Positions 1 to 9,059 of a stretch of DNA of 64,000 bases are shown here, in pieces. This DNA is from Symsagittifera roscoffensis (Eukaryota; Xenacoelomorpha; Acoela; Convolutidae): positions 3,037,926 to 3,101,925 of the forward strand of contig NC_087064.1 of the NCBI RefSeq assembly GCF_963678635.1, in the 5' to 3' direction. The translations under genes were made by a program, and so were the position numbers. Numbering within the stretch: position 1 is the stretch's first letter; each line of letters starts with the position of its first letter. Under the pieces are notes generated by a model that was not told where the DNA came from, made no database searches, and saw only the letters and a list, made by a program, of their open reading frames with translations.

Positions 1-440
1 AAGGTCTTAAATTAGGCATTTCAGCTGTTGTAAGCCTGCTCGCTTGCTTTCTTCGCTCGAGTTAAGAGGAAAATTTTGTAATGTGGCTTTAAGGGCTTTA
101 ATATGATATATCCCTCAACCCAGTCCGACGATTTTTTGTGATACTTGAATTTGCGTGGAAAACAAAAACAAAAAAAAAAACTAAAACACCTGAATACAAA
201 GTTCCTCCCCATTTTCAATGGACAGAACAATGAGGTTATTTTCGTTCAACTCTTGGCCGACACTAACAAAAGGCTCCTTTACAAACATTCGGCTCTCTGC
301 AACAAATAGAGAAACAATTTCTGTCATTTTTTCCCTCATCTTAACAGTATTAACAATATTTTGACATCTTGATAAAATATTACCTTGCTTTTAGTTGTGT
401 TGGCGAGTGATTGTTCCTACATTGAGTGCAATATCTTCAG
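1..440. other. Intronic or upstream non-coding sequence
   Basis: AT-rich sequence upstream of the first exon I can support. I see no open frame with coding character, no recognisable repeat boundary and no RNA gene. Short frames here are in low-complexity T- and A-runs. It ends in a usable splice acceptor (tcttcag) at 434-440. Confidence 0.5.
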
Positions 441-491
441 GCCGGATGACCGCATTACCCCTTCTCCTTCTGGCACCCCAAGAGGTCGAAG
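441..491 (+). CDS. Host gene, first visible internal exon (51 nt)
   Basis: A 51-nt GC-rich island bounded by an acceptor (tcttcag) and a donor (gtaaat). Read with its first base completing a previous codon, it gives PDDRITPSPSGTPRGR and leaves two bases (AG). The next supported exon, at 5648, needs exactly that phase, so the two join in frame. The peptide is a Pro/Ser/Arg-rich, probably disordered lead-in to the first C2-like region. Earlier exons must lie upstream of the window. The splice pair and phase are visible; membership of the same gene is inferred. The intron that follows contains the LTR element at 600-5134. Confidence 0.6.
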
Positions 492-594
492 GTAAATACA
501 GAATTATAATTGAGGCATTTACTGATAGCTCGACGAATTCAGTGATATTCCCTGGAGTTTTTTTAAAGGGAACAGTTTTTCCAATTTTTTTTGA

Positions 595-599
595 AAATT
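595..599. repeat. Target-site duplication AAATT (left)
   Basis: The five bases just outside the left LTR are identical to those just outside the right LTR (5135-5139). A 5-bp duplication is typical of LTR-retrotransposon integrase. Confidence 0.85.
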
Positions 600-1010
600 T
601 GAGTTATAACCGAGGTGGTTAACTCATAGAGTAGTTTCGGATAGGGTACACCGTCTGCTCGTCACGCTATCTTATTTTCGGCCGGATAGATTCGTGCAAC
701 TTCTTAGTCTAATACCGATCCTAATCTTACTCTTATACTTATCTAGTCTCAGGTTGTTTAACTAGTCTCTGCTAGGCTCAATAGATCTAGGGTATACTGG
801 TTTATTGCGGCTGCTGAAGTTCTCTTGGAGAGTCAACTAATTTCTAAGTTAAATTCAAATCTCTCTGGTGCTGAAATTACAAGTAATTTCAGCACTTACA
901 AATAAGTGGGTTGTTAGTTAGATGGATCATGATTGGTTAATATTAAATACTTTACAATGGTAAAATATCTAATTTATCCAATCATAAAATGTAGTTTAGA
1001 TCAGGTTCCA
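600..1010 (-). repeat. LTR (3' LTR of the minus-strand element)
   Basis: 411 bp, TG...CA, matching 4724-5134 with two differences that I can see (near 635 and 796). It contains a perfect 13-bp inverted repeat with a 2-base loop at 868-895. Confidence 0.9.
868..895. repeat. Perfect palindrome inside the LTR
   Basis: GTGCTGAAATTAC and its exact reverse complement, separated by AA. The same 28 bases recur in the other LTR at 4992-5019. This could form a strong hairpin in LTR RNA. A role in polyadenylation, packaging or transcription factor binding is conceivable but not shown. Confidence 0.85.
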
Positions 1011-2599
1011 CCCATCCGGGTTTTACAGAGTTTTTTAGAATAGTCTTTCTGTAATTCAAAGGATGGATGATGGACGTTGGTATTTGGCGAACATCATAAT
1101 TCTTCTGGGTTTTTGTGTTAGAGAAGTTCCAGGTTCAATCGCTGTGTCTTCTCATGACAACGACTGGGTTTTCGCAACAAACTCAAATCTGATTTCAGAA
1201 TGGTTGGCTATGACAGGTTTTTCTGTTCCATGTAGAGAACTTCTTTTGGGTTGACCTTGTCTGGGAATGGCGTGGAGATTGTGCGTGGAGGGGATGCCTG
1301 GTTACTCGGATCTGTACGTATACTTGAACATCGAGGTGGTCATTGGTCTAGTTCAATGAAGTCCTTTTCTGCGAAGTCAAGTCGTACTCTAAATCCTTTG
1401 AGTTGTGATTGTGGGCGGCATATTGATTGTGGTTGGCCATTCTTTTTCGAGTGTAGTGGGGTCATTTTGTCTTTGGATGTTCGTCTTTGGTGTTGTATGC
1501 TGATCTATATACTGCAAGGTATAATTTACATTTTATAAAATTTTTATTAGTTTGGTGTTTTAATTATGATTTTGGTTAGTTTTTCACAAAAGCTTTTTGT
1601 TTTAGTTCAGTTATTTTGAAGAGTTACTCACCCTTGAGTACCTCTTATTAAAAATAGAAGTGTGGTCACAAAGCGTGGATGTAGCGCGGTGGGTTAGGCC
1701 GGCTATAGAGCATGCTCAGGACGTCCTCTCTGGTGGGTTAGGCCAGGAGTGGGAGTATGATTTCGTGCGGTTTCTGTGAGAGGTCCTGTTATGTGATAAC
1801 GTTTTATGTTGGGTTTATTGTGGTTTTTCTTATGTTTCGTTGGTTGTGTCCTTTTTTCAAAAGTCAAATTGTTTTTGGTATGGGTTTGTCTTTCGACTTT
1901 TTTGTGTTTTATTATTTCTTTCTTAGACTTTATAATAGTCTTCAAAAGAATAAATTATCCAGTTTTAAACTGGGTTAATCCGGTTTGGGTACCGTTGGTT
2001 TCCTTTTCTTAGTCATGCTGTTATTCTATGTGTTGTGGTGTTTAGTAAGCTGCGTTGGTTAGTTTTGTTTAGTATATAATTCCTTTCCAACCGGGTTAAA
2101 GGAAAGTTTGAAACTTGTTATCGTGTGTTAGAGTTGTTGAGTGTGAAAGCTTGAAACTGAAATTCATTATTGAAACAATTCTTCGTGGGCGAGCTGTGCG
2201 AGTATGGATAGAATTCTTGTGCGAGTGAATGGAATATCAAAAGGTTAGTACTGCATTTGCGTTTTATCAATTTACTACATAGAATTTCAATTTTACTGCT
2301 AGTTTTGGGGAAAAATTAAGTTACAAATTTTCATCATTATTAGAATTACTGCTTTTAGGGAAATAATTTATAAATTAATTTTCTACATTGGTATGAATTT
2401 TATTGAATTTATCTAGTATAAAATATTAATAGAGTTTTGAAGAATTTGAAGAAGTTTTCGATTTTTTATCTTTCTTTATTGTATTTTGCAGATGATCGTG
2501 AGATGAAGACTAAAAATCTAAATAAAACATGGATAAAGAATGGTTAGTGTTTTATTTTAAATTTATTAGTTAAGAATATGTATCAATTATACTTACCTG
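1011..2599. other. 3' interior of the LTR element without a convincing gene
   Basis: About 1.6 kb between the long minus-strand ORF and the 3' LTR. On the minus strand only short lysine/asparagine-rich frames occur (for example 1703-1945), and none resembles a known retroelement domain. The plus strand has several short frames and plausible splice signals (donor after 2264, acceptor before 2492). Just after the long ORF, at 2601-2592, the minus strand has an excellent donor (CAG/GTAAGT), so part of this region may be intron or spliced 3' leader of a subgenomic RNA. Confidence 0.45.
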
Positions 2600-4246
2600 T
2601 TAGTTGTCGGGGAAAAAACCGTGGGGGAAGATGTCGTGGATTATGTCGGAATTTGTTAGTAACTTTGCTAGTATGACAATGATGTTTTTAGTTTGAAGCA
2701 GTGGCCAAAGCAATTGAAGTGCTTTAATGGTTTTTAGTTCTTCAGTGCCAACTGCAAACTCATAGGGTGTGTTTTGGATGAGATTATATAATTTGTGGTT
2801 ATATTTAGTCTTGTGGATGAATTCTAATATGGGGATTTCTATAGGTTGAACAAATTCATGTGGGATAAGGAAGGGTCTGGATTCGTCTGCGTTGAAGGTC
2901 TTTGTGATGGGACAAAAAATATACATTTGGGTTATGGGATCATAATTGCGAAGAATACCGTGAAGGTTAGTATCTTTGATGCAATATGTGAAGTTAAGAA
3001 AAAATGGTGAAGTGTACTTAGAGTTAATAAATTGAAAACGGTGGTGTGGTTGTCTTGATGGAGTGTGTAGATCAAAGTGATTTTGTATGAAGCGATAATA
3101 TGTATATGTGTAGGTTTGTTTAGTGCGTAACATAATGTCGTGTGAGCAGTGCAAATCTCGTTCGTGTGGTGCAAGGAAATGAAAGGTTAGTGAAAATAAT
3201 TGAAATTTTTCTTTAAAACTTTCGTAAGCTTGTGTGTCGGTTAGTGCTTCAGAAATGATGTGGTCGAATTTGCGATCAAATATATTGAGTGTAAATACAT
3301 ATGGTGTTTTGATGAAAAATTTTTCTGTGATTTGTGGGTTAGCGAAACGGTCATCATCTAAAAATTGGTATTGGTTAGTTCGGATGATGTTGTGAGCGTA
3401 ATATTCTAGCGTGTATTCGTTAGCTCGGGGTGCAGTGTATGTTTTTAGTGACTTTTTATATCCTATATAAGTTAATTGTCTATGTGTTAGTGGTGTGGTG
3501 AGTCGATATAGCATATCTTTATTTCTTTCTATATCGATGTGAGTATTAGATAAAGGTAGGCAAAGGGGGTTAGTAAAATGATAATATGATGTCCATTGAA
3601 GTGTAGGCATTAAAACGTGTTCATCTACAAAACTGCGTGTGTTGTTAGTGTCGTTAGGGGTGTTCAAAGTATACTGTGGAAATGAGGGTAGGGTGATGGC
3701 TAAAAAATCTTTCGTGTTAGTGTGATTTGGATGATTAATATATTCACGGGCTGTTCCTGGTTTTGTTGGAAATGGATGGTTCGGGAATTTTCTTTTGAAA
3801 GTGCGATAAGCTCTATTAGTGCTATTTGATGATTCGGTGGATGTGGAGGATGTTGCTAATGATGCGGTATAAGCTGAAGAGGGTGTAGGGGTAGGTGGGT
3901 TTAATGATTCTATTGTGGATGAAATCTGGTTTATAGTGGAATTTTCAAGGTGGAAGGGTTGTTGTTGTAGGGTGATAAAATTATCTAGTTCCTGGGAGAT
4001 TCCGGGAGTATCTGGAGAATTGGATGATCGGTCTGAATGAAATGAAGAGTAGGTTGGGGTGACTTGCGAAGCATAAGAGGGTGTAGAAATGGATGGGAGT
4101 GGGTTATTTGGCGGGATTGGTTGAAAAATGGGTTTTGAAAAAACTGAGGAGTTGGTTTGAAAATTATTGGATGGAGATGGTTCAGAGTCTGCAAATTCAT
4201 CAGGGGTTTCAATATCTGGGTTATTGAGTTGTGAGATGGAGTACAA
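2600..4246 (-). CDS. Long ORF of unknown family in the LTR element (548 codons open)
   Basis: This is the only long frame of the element. The first ~150 residues are Ser/Thr/Pro/Asn-rich and low-complexity. The remainder looks globular and aromatic-rich (e.g. LPSFPQYTLN, LQWTSYYHFTNP). There is no CCHC zinc knuckle, no D[ST]G protease motif, no YXDD and no DDE-type signature. The 548-codon frame has no natural ATG at its upstream edge. It continues in frame, through one TGA at 4250-4252, into a 52-codon stretch that does start with ATG at 4408, so the ancestral protein was probably ~600 residues. A structural (Gag-like) role is the default guess for a sole retroelement ORF, but nothing in the sequence proves it. 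The stop lies six bases before the splice donor CAG/GTAAGT. Confidence 0.7.
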   Translation of the reverse strand: MYSISQLNNPDIETPDEFADSEPSPSNNFQTNSSVFSKPIFQPIPPNNPLPSISTPSYASQVTPTYSSFHSDRSSNSPDTPGISQELDNFITLQQQPFHLENSTINQISSTIESLNPPTPTPSSAYTASLATSSTSTESSNSTNRAYRTFKRKFPNHPFPTKPGTAREYINHPNHTNTKDFLAITLPSFPQYTLNTPNDTNNTRSFVDEHVLMPTLQWTSYYHFTNPLCLPLSNTHIDIERNKDMLYRLTTPLTHRQLTYIGYKKSLKTYTAPRANEYTLEYYAHNIIRTNQYQFLDDDRFANPQITEKFFIKTPYVFTLNIFDRKFDHIISEALTDTQAYESFKEKFQLFSLTFHFLAPHERDLHCSHDIMLRTKQTYTYTYYRFIQNHFDLHTPSRQPHHRFQFINSKYTSPFFLNFTYCIKDTNLHGILRNYDPITQMYIFCPITKTFNADESRPFLIPHEFVQPIEIPILEFIHKTKYNHKLYNLIQNTPYEFAVGTEELKTIKALQLLWPLLQTKNIIVILAKLLTNSDIIHDIFPHGFFPDN

Positions 4247-4249
4247 AAC

Positions 4250-4408
4250 TCAGATATGTGAATTAGTGTCTGAATTCATGCCTGATGTTACATTATTGGT
4301 TGGGAAATCGGGTGGCGGGAAAGCAAAAAGTGGAACTATTGTAATTGGAGTGTTGAGGTTGGTCGGGTGGGAATTTGAGCGGTGTAGGGATCCAAGTTGT
4401 CGGCTCAT
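4250..4408 (-). pseudogene. In-frame upstream segment of the long ORF, closed by a TGA
   Basis: ATG at 4408-4406 opens 52 codons (starting MSRQLGSLHRS) in the same frame as the long ORF downstream; only the TGA at 4252-4250 separates them. The ATG overlaps the stop of the preceding 4405-4719 frame as ATGA. The TGA may be a recent mutation of this copy or a programmed readthrough site; one copy cannot tell which. Confidence 0.55.
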
Positions 4409-4719
4409 CGTGGGCTAAAAAAATTATTATTTTGAGACTGAAAAGCGGTGGTATGGGGTTGTTCTATAATTTGTTCATATGTATTTTCATCTAGTGGATG
4501 GTGTGTCATTATATGTTGAATGGGACTTTGTGATATGGTCGGTCTAAAATTTGGATTATGTGTTATTGCTAAATTTCGAAAATTTCGTGGGACTAGTGAT
4601 AGTTCTTGTAAACGTGTGCTTCTAGTGTTATGGGGCTTTAGATGTCCACCAGGTTGACTTTTACTTTTTTGAAAATCAACTGGTATATATGATGTTCCTT
4701 CGTTTATGTTCCTTCGCAC
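4405..4719 (-). CDS. Short first ORF of the LTR element (~100 codons)
   Basis: The frame is open from the primer-binding site to a TGA at 4407-4405. It has no ATG at its 5' edge (GTG only), so translation would need splicing, a non-AUG start or an internal ATG. The product is polar, rich in Asn/Gln/His/Pro (e.g. SRTRSLQ-like leader, then THHPLDENTYEQIIEQPH), without a recognised domain. Its stop overlaps the next frame's ATG (ATGA), an arrangement compatible with termination-reinitiation. A -1 slip on the nearby T-run would hit a TAG at once, so simple frameshifting to the next frame is unlikely. Confidence 0.4.
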   Translation of the reverse strand: MRRNINEGTSYIPVDFQKSKSQPGGHLKPHNTRSTRLQELSLVPRNFRNLAITHNPNFRPTISQSPIQHIMTHHPLDENTYEQIIEQPHTTAFQSQNNNFFSPR

Positions 4720-4721
4720 CA
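4708..4721 (-). promoter_or_regulatory. Putative tRNA primer-binding site
   Basis: On the minus strand, two bases after the LTR's terminal CA, the sequence is TGGTGCGAAGGAAC. Starting TGG next to the LTR is the hallmark of a site complementary to a tRNA 3' end. I cannot assign the tRNA. The opposite end (after 1010 on the plus strand) has no TGG, which fixes the element's orientation. Confidence 0.6.
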
Positions 4722-4723
4722 GA

Positions 4724-5134
4724 TGAGTTATAACCGAGGTGGTTAACTCATAGAGTAATTTCGGATAGGGTACACCGTCTGCTCGTCACGCTATCTTATT
4801 TTCGGCCGGATAGATTCGTGCAACTTCTTAGTCTAATACCGATCCTAATCTTACTCTTATACTTATCTAGTCTCAGGTTGTTTAACTAGTCTCTGCTAGG
4901 CTCAATAGATCTAGGGTACACTGGTTTATTGCGGCTGCTGAAGTTCTCTTGGAGAGTCAACTAATTTCTAAGTTAAATTCAAATCTCTCTGGTGCTGAAA
5001 TTACAAGTAATTTCAGCACTTACAAATAAGTGGGTTGTTAGTTAGATGGATCATGATTGGTTAATATTAAATACTTTACAATGGTAAAATATCTAATTTA
5101 TCCAATCATAAAATGTAGTTTAGATCAGGTTCCA
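4724..5134 (-). repeat. LTR (5' LTR of the minus-strand element)
   Basis: 411 bp, nearly identical to 600-1010, and followed by the AAATT target duplication at 5135-5139. It should carry the element's promoter, reading toward lower coordinates, antisense to the host gene. Confidence 0.9.
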
Positions 5135-5139
5135 AATTA

Positions 5140-5445
5140 GAAATTTGGTCGACCTTTTTTAGGCAGACCGAATTGACTTTCCGAGCTCTTAAAATACTCT
5201 GTAAAGACGATTTGGCCAAAAGTTTCTGCGCCGCAAGCAAAATGAAACAAAAAACCGAAAATTTTGACCAAAAAATTAAGTTTTTTTGACATGCGCACCT
5301 CCTTGAAATTTGTATGCATTGGCGCCAAAGGCGCAAAATTTTCATGAGTCGGCCGAAAATCAATGTTCTAAAATGGTACCGAAAGGGAAGCCCTTTGAAC
5401 ACACTTGCCAACCCAGATTGAGGGAGGGCTGCTCCAAATGAATCG
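5140..5445 (+). repeat. Decayed copy of the hAT-like miniature element family
   Basis: Internal part of the same family as 28094-28463, same orientation. Shared landmarks in order are gtcgaccttttttag, a cgagctct block, ttttgaccaaaaaat, a ttggcgcc(g/a)aaggcgc block, and a tail ending in gggagg. The outer terminal repeats are not recognisable here. The LTR element ends directly at its left edge. Confidence 0.6.
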
Positions 5446-5647
5446 GATCGTAGCAACATTTAAAAAAAAAATTTTTAAATGGTTAAAAGAGTCAAAAGTT
5501 AACGAGGTTGTATAAAAGTTATAACTTATTGAAAGTGATACTTGATACTTGAAAAGAAATAAGTGCTAACTTTTGTTTTGTTTCTTCAAAAAAGTTAACC
5601 ATATCTCCAGAATACAATGAATTTTAAGTTCTAATTTTAATTTCTAG

Positions 5648-5795
5648 GGACCAGATATTTCCTAAGCGCACCTTCTGGACCCCGTTTAACCTGAAGACTC
5701 TGGAGTCTCTGCCAGCTGTGATCTCCAACCAGGATGACTTCGACATCTACATAGACCAAGTGCGGTTCCTGCCTGACAACTGTCGCATATGCAAG
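5648..5795 (+). CDS. Host gene exon: start of first C2-like region
   Basis: Acceptor tttctag and donor gtacgg. The first base completes the codon left by 441-491, followed by 49 codons beginning DQIFPKRTFWTPFNLK and ending DNCRICK in phase 0. The pattern DFDIYIDQVRFLPDNC alternates hydrophobic residues as in a beta-strand followed by a loop, typical of the opening of a C2-type sandwich. Codons are GC-rich next to AT-rich introns. The exon is well supported; the domain assignment is inferred. Confidence 0.85.
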
Positions 5796-5858
5796 GTACG
5801 GTGCGCGACAACTAGCTACAAACATATAAGCTCACGTATACCCGGGTTGACCCTATAC

Positions 5859-6017
5859 AAAAAAATGCTTATCATACAATTCCATTTAAAAAAATGCTTA
5901 TCATACAATTCCATACACAAAAAATACTTATCATACAATTCCATACAAAAAAATGCTTATCATACAATTCCATGCATGGGTTCTATAGAAAAAATGTTTA
6001 TCATAGGATTTCCATTT
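5859..6017 (+). repeat. Minisatellite, ~28-32 bp unit, about five copies
   Basis: Imperfect tandem repeats with core atgcttatcatacaattcca separated by A-runs, in the 354-bp intron between the exons at 5648 and 6150. The fifth copy is diverged (gtttatcataggatttcca). Confidence 0.85.
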
Positions 6018-6149
6018 ATGAAAATTGTATAAGCATTTTTTTCATTGAATTTTTTTGGATATTTCTTTTCTTTTTCAATTGATTTTGCTAATAATTTGTA
6101 AGATTTTTTGAAGTCATTTCAGATAATGGTGAGTTTATCTCTAATTCAG

Positions 6150-6247
6150 GTCACTGGGCGGATCTTCAAGTCTGAGTTGGACCTGGCTGACCTGGAGGCG
6201 TTCCCGGATCTGGACTCGGACGCCAGAAGTCCCCTTTTCCACCACAG
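6150..6247 (+). CDS. Host gene exon, first C2-like region continued
   Basis: Acceptor taattcag and donor gtaatc. 98 nt in phase 0 give VTGRIFKSELDLADLEAF followed by PDLDSDARSPLFHH and leave two bases (AG). The preceding exon ends NCRICK, so the join reads straight into VTGRIF. Acidic residues in LADLEAFPDLDSDA could lie in a loop. The exon at 18236 starts in phase 0, so at least one exon of length 3n+1 must lie between; see 6578-6734. Confidence 0.85.
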
Positions 6248-6577
6248 GTAATCAAACAAATGTTCCCGTCTTCAAATCGATGCCAGACTTTGTTTAATCT
6301 CCCGAAACCCCAGAGGGGTTTTTTCTTGTAAAAATTTGACTCACGATATCTGATCAAAGAAAAAGATTTGGCAAACTGTTACAAATATTATCGTTCTTCT
6401 TACTGACCAAGTAAAATCGACTTCAACTACTTTTTGAGTAAGTAATCACGTCGCGCCAAATGACTAAGTTGAATTGACCTTTTATTACACTTCTAAGCAA
6501 GCAAATTGTCAACGGTTTTTCGGGTGTTAACAGCATTTACATTAAAACTAACTAGTAGGAAAAAACTTCATCACTAG

Positions 6578-6734
6578 GCATCCTGTAGTTCCGGATGGTC
6601 GTTATCCAACTGTAGTTATGTTCATCCGTCAGTTCCACAGCAAGCAAGACTATCAGAGCCCTGATATTTCATGTTACGAGAGTCAATTGCGCTTCTCTGT
6701 CCGCAAACTTTGTTTGCCGTTTTGGTTCATCAAA
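6578..6734 (+). CDS. Candidate host exon bridging the phase gap
   Basis: Acceptor cactag, then one base that completes AG|G (Arg), then 52 stop-free codons starting HPVVPDGRYPTVVMFIR, ending at a weak donor aaa/gtattg in phase 0. The length, 157 nt, is of the 3n+1 class needed to join 6247 to 18236. The opening looks coding; the second half (LCLPFWFIK) is less convincing, and an earlier donor after CCAACT (6610) would also keep phase. Alternatively the real exon lies in the 200-N gap at 8207-8406. Confidence 0.4.
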
Positions 6735-6906
6735 GTATTGATTTATTGAATCGTATACCTAAACCGCTAGCGTTAAATCGATAAATTGTGATCTGCAGGT
6801 CTTTGGGTTTTATGCGAGCACCGTTCAAATATTGTGGCTAGATCATTTTACTTTTTATCTTATAACCAATCGGTACAGTTTGAAAAACTAGTCATATACG
6901 CTTGTT

Positions 6907-7424
6907 GTTCCGACTTTCGATACGAAAGTTACGGAATATTTGTGCTCGGGGTGGGTTTTTTTTTCTTCAGACAAATTTCGACTTTTTAACTAGCCATTTT
7001 TGACGGAATTTTTTTATATCATTCGAAAGGTACTGTTGTCATGAGCTCAAATCTGTGATCATTGTTCGTAAAGTTATGGGGGTTTAAAGATTACCATTTT
7101 GGCCAATTTGGGACAATTAACGCGCGATATATTTCGCGCTATGAACGCGTAAGCGGAGATTTAATCCGTCTTAGAAATCGTTTCAAATTGGTTAAAAGAA
7201 GTTTATTTGCCATAATTGGTTTGTTACAAGGAGCGAAATCTATCCTTTTGTACTTTATATGGCGTGTGGGGGGATGATTTCCATAAAAAATTTCAAATTT
7301 GAGAAAAAAAAAATAATTTTCATTTTGTTTTATTACATTTAATTTTTTAATGTTATTACTGCTCCATAAACCTTAAAAGGCAGTCGGAACATTCAGGGCT
7401 TCGCCCTGATACGAGCAGTCTTGT
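6907..7424 (+). mobile_element. Helentron-like non-autonomous element (family 1, solo copy)
   Basis: Begins GTTCCGACT (6907), directly followed by a 7-bp-arm hairpin (ACTTTCG ata CGAAAGT, 6913-6929). The reverse complement AGTCGGAAC is at 7382-7390, not at the very end. It is followed by a strong hairpin AGGGCTTCGCCCT (7395-7407) and the tail gatacgagcag. Inverted repeats placed asymmetrically inside a 3' hairpin are the published layout of Helentron/HINE elements. No coding capacity. The same ~520-bp sequence makes up the array at 29044-31776. Confidence 0.55.
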
Positions 7425-9059
7425 TGTTATTTGTTGGGAAATCGAAAAGAGTGGAAACCCCCCTCCCACTAACTCAGACGGCTTATCTTTCTTATTTGGT
7501 TTATAACGTTGTACAACCTTGCCCGCAAAATTAACAAGTTGGTAGCGGTGTCGACTATTCTAATTGGATTGCAGCCCAAATTTTTTACATTTTTAATTTC
7601 TGCGGTTTACGTTCCAATTTCTGCGGTGGTGCGAGCAAAATTCATTGAGCTCTATAAATGCACGTATGAAACGTCTTCGTTTCACGTTTTTACGTCCTGC
7701 TGCCAGAAATAGTCGTTACGGTGAAGTGGGTAGCAAATTGGAGCTCATAATCAGCTAGGATAACACCTCGTTAGGATCCAGTGAGCTAAAACGTTTAAAT
7801 CCGTGTATCAGACTGCATTTGATGCTTCCGAAACACCGCTGTCGAGACAAACCGCTTCGTCGGAATATTCCGTGCCACTTCAAAAAAACTCTGGTTTCTC
7901 ATTGGATAATGCTTTTTCTAAATATCGAATTAGATGCAAATTACAGTCAAGTTTCCTAATGTTTTGATAACAGATCTCCTGGCATAACTTCAATGCCTGT
8001 CCGGTATTGGCGTTTCCTTGAGCAAGCTAAGTGCAATAAAAACGGCTCATTCCGATCCTATTGTCAATTTTTGCCAGAATAACATTTGAAAACTTTGACC
8101 GATTGTTAAACTTACTAAAACTCACTACAGCATTCTTACTTACTAAAGCATTTTTCATGCCCAATTTTGTAAAATTACTACATAAATGTTGTACAGCAAA
8201 AAAAATNNNNNNNNNNNNNNNNNNNNNNNNNNNNNNNNNNNNNNNNNNNNNNNNNNNNNNNNNNNNNNNNNNNNNNNNNNNNNNNNNNNNNNNNNNNNNN
8301 NNNNNNNNNNNNNNNNNNNNNNNNNNNNNNNNNNNNNNNNNNNNNNNNNNNNNNNNNNNNNNNNNNNNNNNNNNNNNNNNNNNNNNNNNNNNNNNNNNNN
8401 NNNNNNGGATTCCGCTAATAGTTTCGGATTCAGCAACAGCTCAATTTAACTATGCGCATGTCTTACTGTTCTATCTTCCACAAATATGGTCGCGGGTTCC
8501 GCAATTTCTCCTATTTTTGAAGCAATTTTGAGCGGTACAATGTTTTAGGTATTTGTTTGTGGAATCCAAAACAGTAAAGAGGATGAAAGAAAAGTAGCAA
8601 TCTTTCGGATTCCGCGATAAATCTGATTATGGCTTGTTGCGGAATCCGCTTACATTGCACAGAATGTACAGTTTGGCCTCGTAATTGAAGGAAATTTTTT
8701 GAGTACTTCGAAATGGGCGACCATGCAAAATTTTACAAGATAGCCTATGCTCATCTAGGATGTGGACAAACTTTGTTTCAATTGGTTGAAGCCGAGCAAT
8801 TGCTTTTCCTTCCTTGTTTTTCGAGGAAAAAATCTTCAAATATATTCATGCTCATCTTTTTTTACGTTTTGACTTTTTAGCGGTTAGAGTTTTCAGTCGA
8901 TTTGTTTTGAGGTCGAAAGTCTTCCCGTCTGTTGGCTATTTAGACAAAAACTAACCACTAAACCGCCTAAAAATGCTGATCGCAAACCGTCTTGAAATCA
9001 ATATTACTTAAGTCAAATCATTTTTTTGGACGATAAGCAGTTTTTTTTGAAATTTTTAA
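7425..9059. other. Intronic sequence with assembly gap
   Basis: Positions 8207-8406 are 200 Ns of unknown content. The flanks show no convincing exon or repeat boundary. The motif ggattccgc occurs several times between 8407 and 8650, but without regular spacing. Confidence 0.6.

Larger units (their letters stand above)
600..5134 (-). mobile_element. Complete LTR retrotransposon lacking recognisable pol, minus strand
   Basis: Two 411-bp direct repeats (600-1010 and 4724-5134) start TG, end CA, and are flanked by the 5-bp duplication AAATT. Comparing the repeats I see two substitutions, so insertion is recent. Orientation is minus: two bases inside the right LTR, reading leftward, is TGGTGCGAAGGAAC, the kind of sequence that pairs with a tRNA 3' CCA end. 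The ~3.7-kb interior has two minus-strand frames near the 5' side (4405-4719 and 2600-4408) and ~1.6 kb without a convincing frame. I find no protease, reverse transcriptase, RNase H or integrase motifs on either strand, so it is probably non-autonomous. It sits antisense in an intron of the host gene. Confidence 0.85.

Noticed and set aside
4390..4450. -1 ribosomal frameshift at the T-run joining the element's two ORFs
   Set aside because: Shifting -1 on the T-run reads TAG immediately, so the fusion would terminate; reinitiation at the overlapping ATGA is simpler.
8061..8531. 156-codon ORF across the N gap
   Set aside because: Most of its codons are Ns; nothing can be said.
8407..8650. CRISPR-like or satellite repeat based on ggattccgc
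   Set aside because: Copies are too short and irregularly spaced, and the flanks differ.
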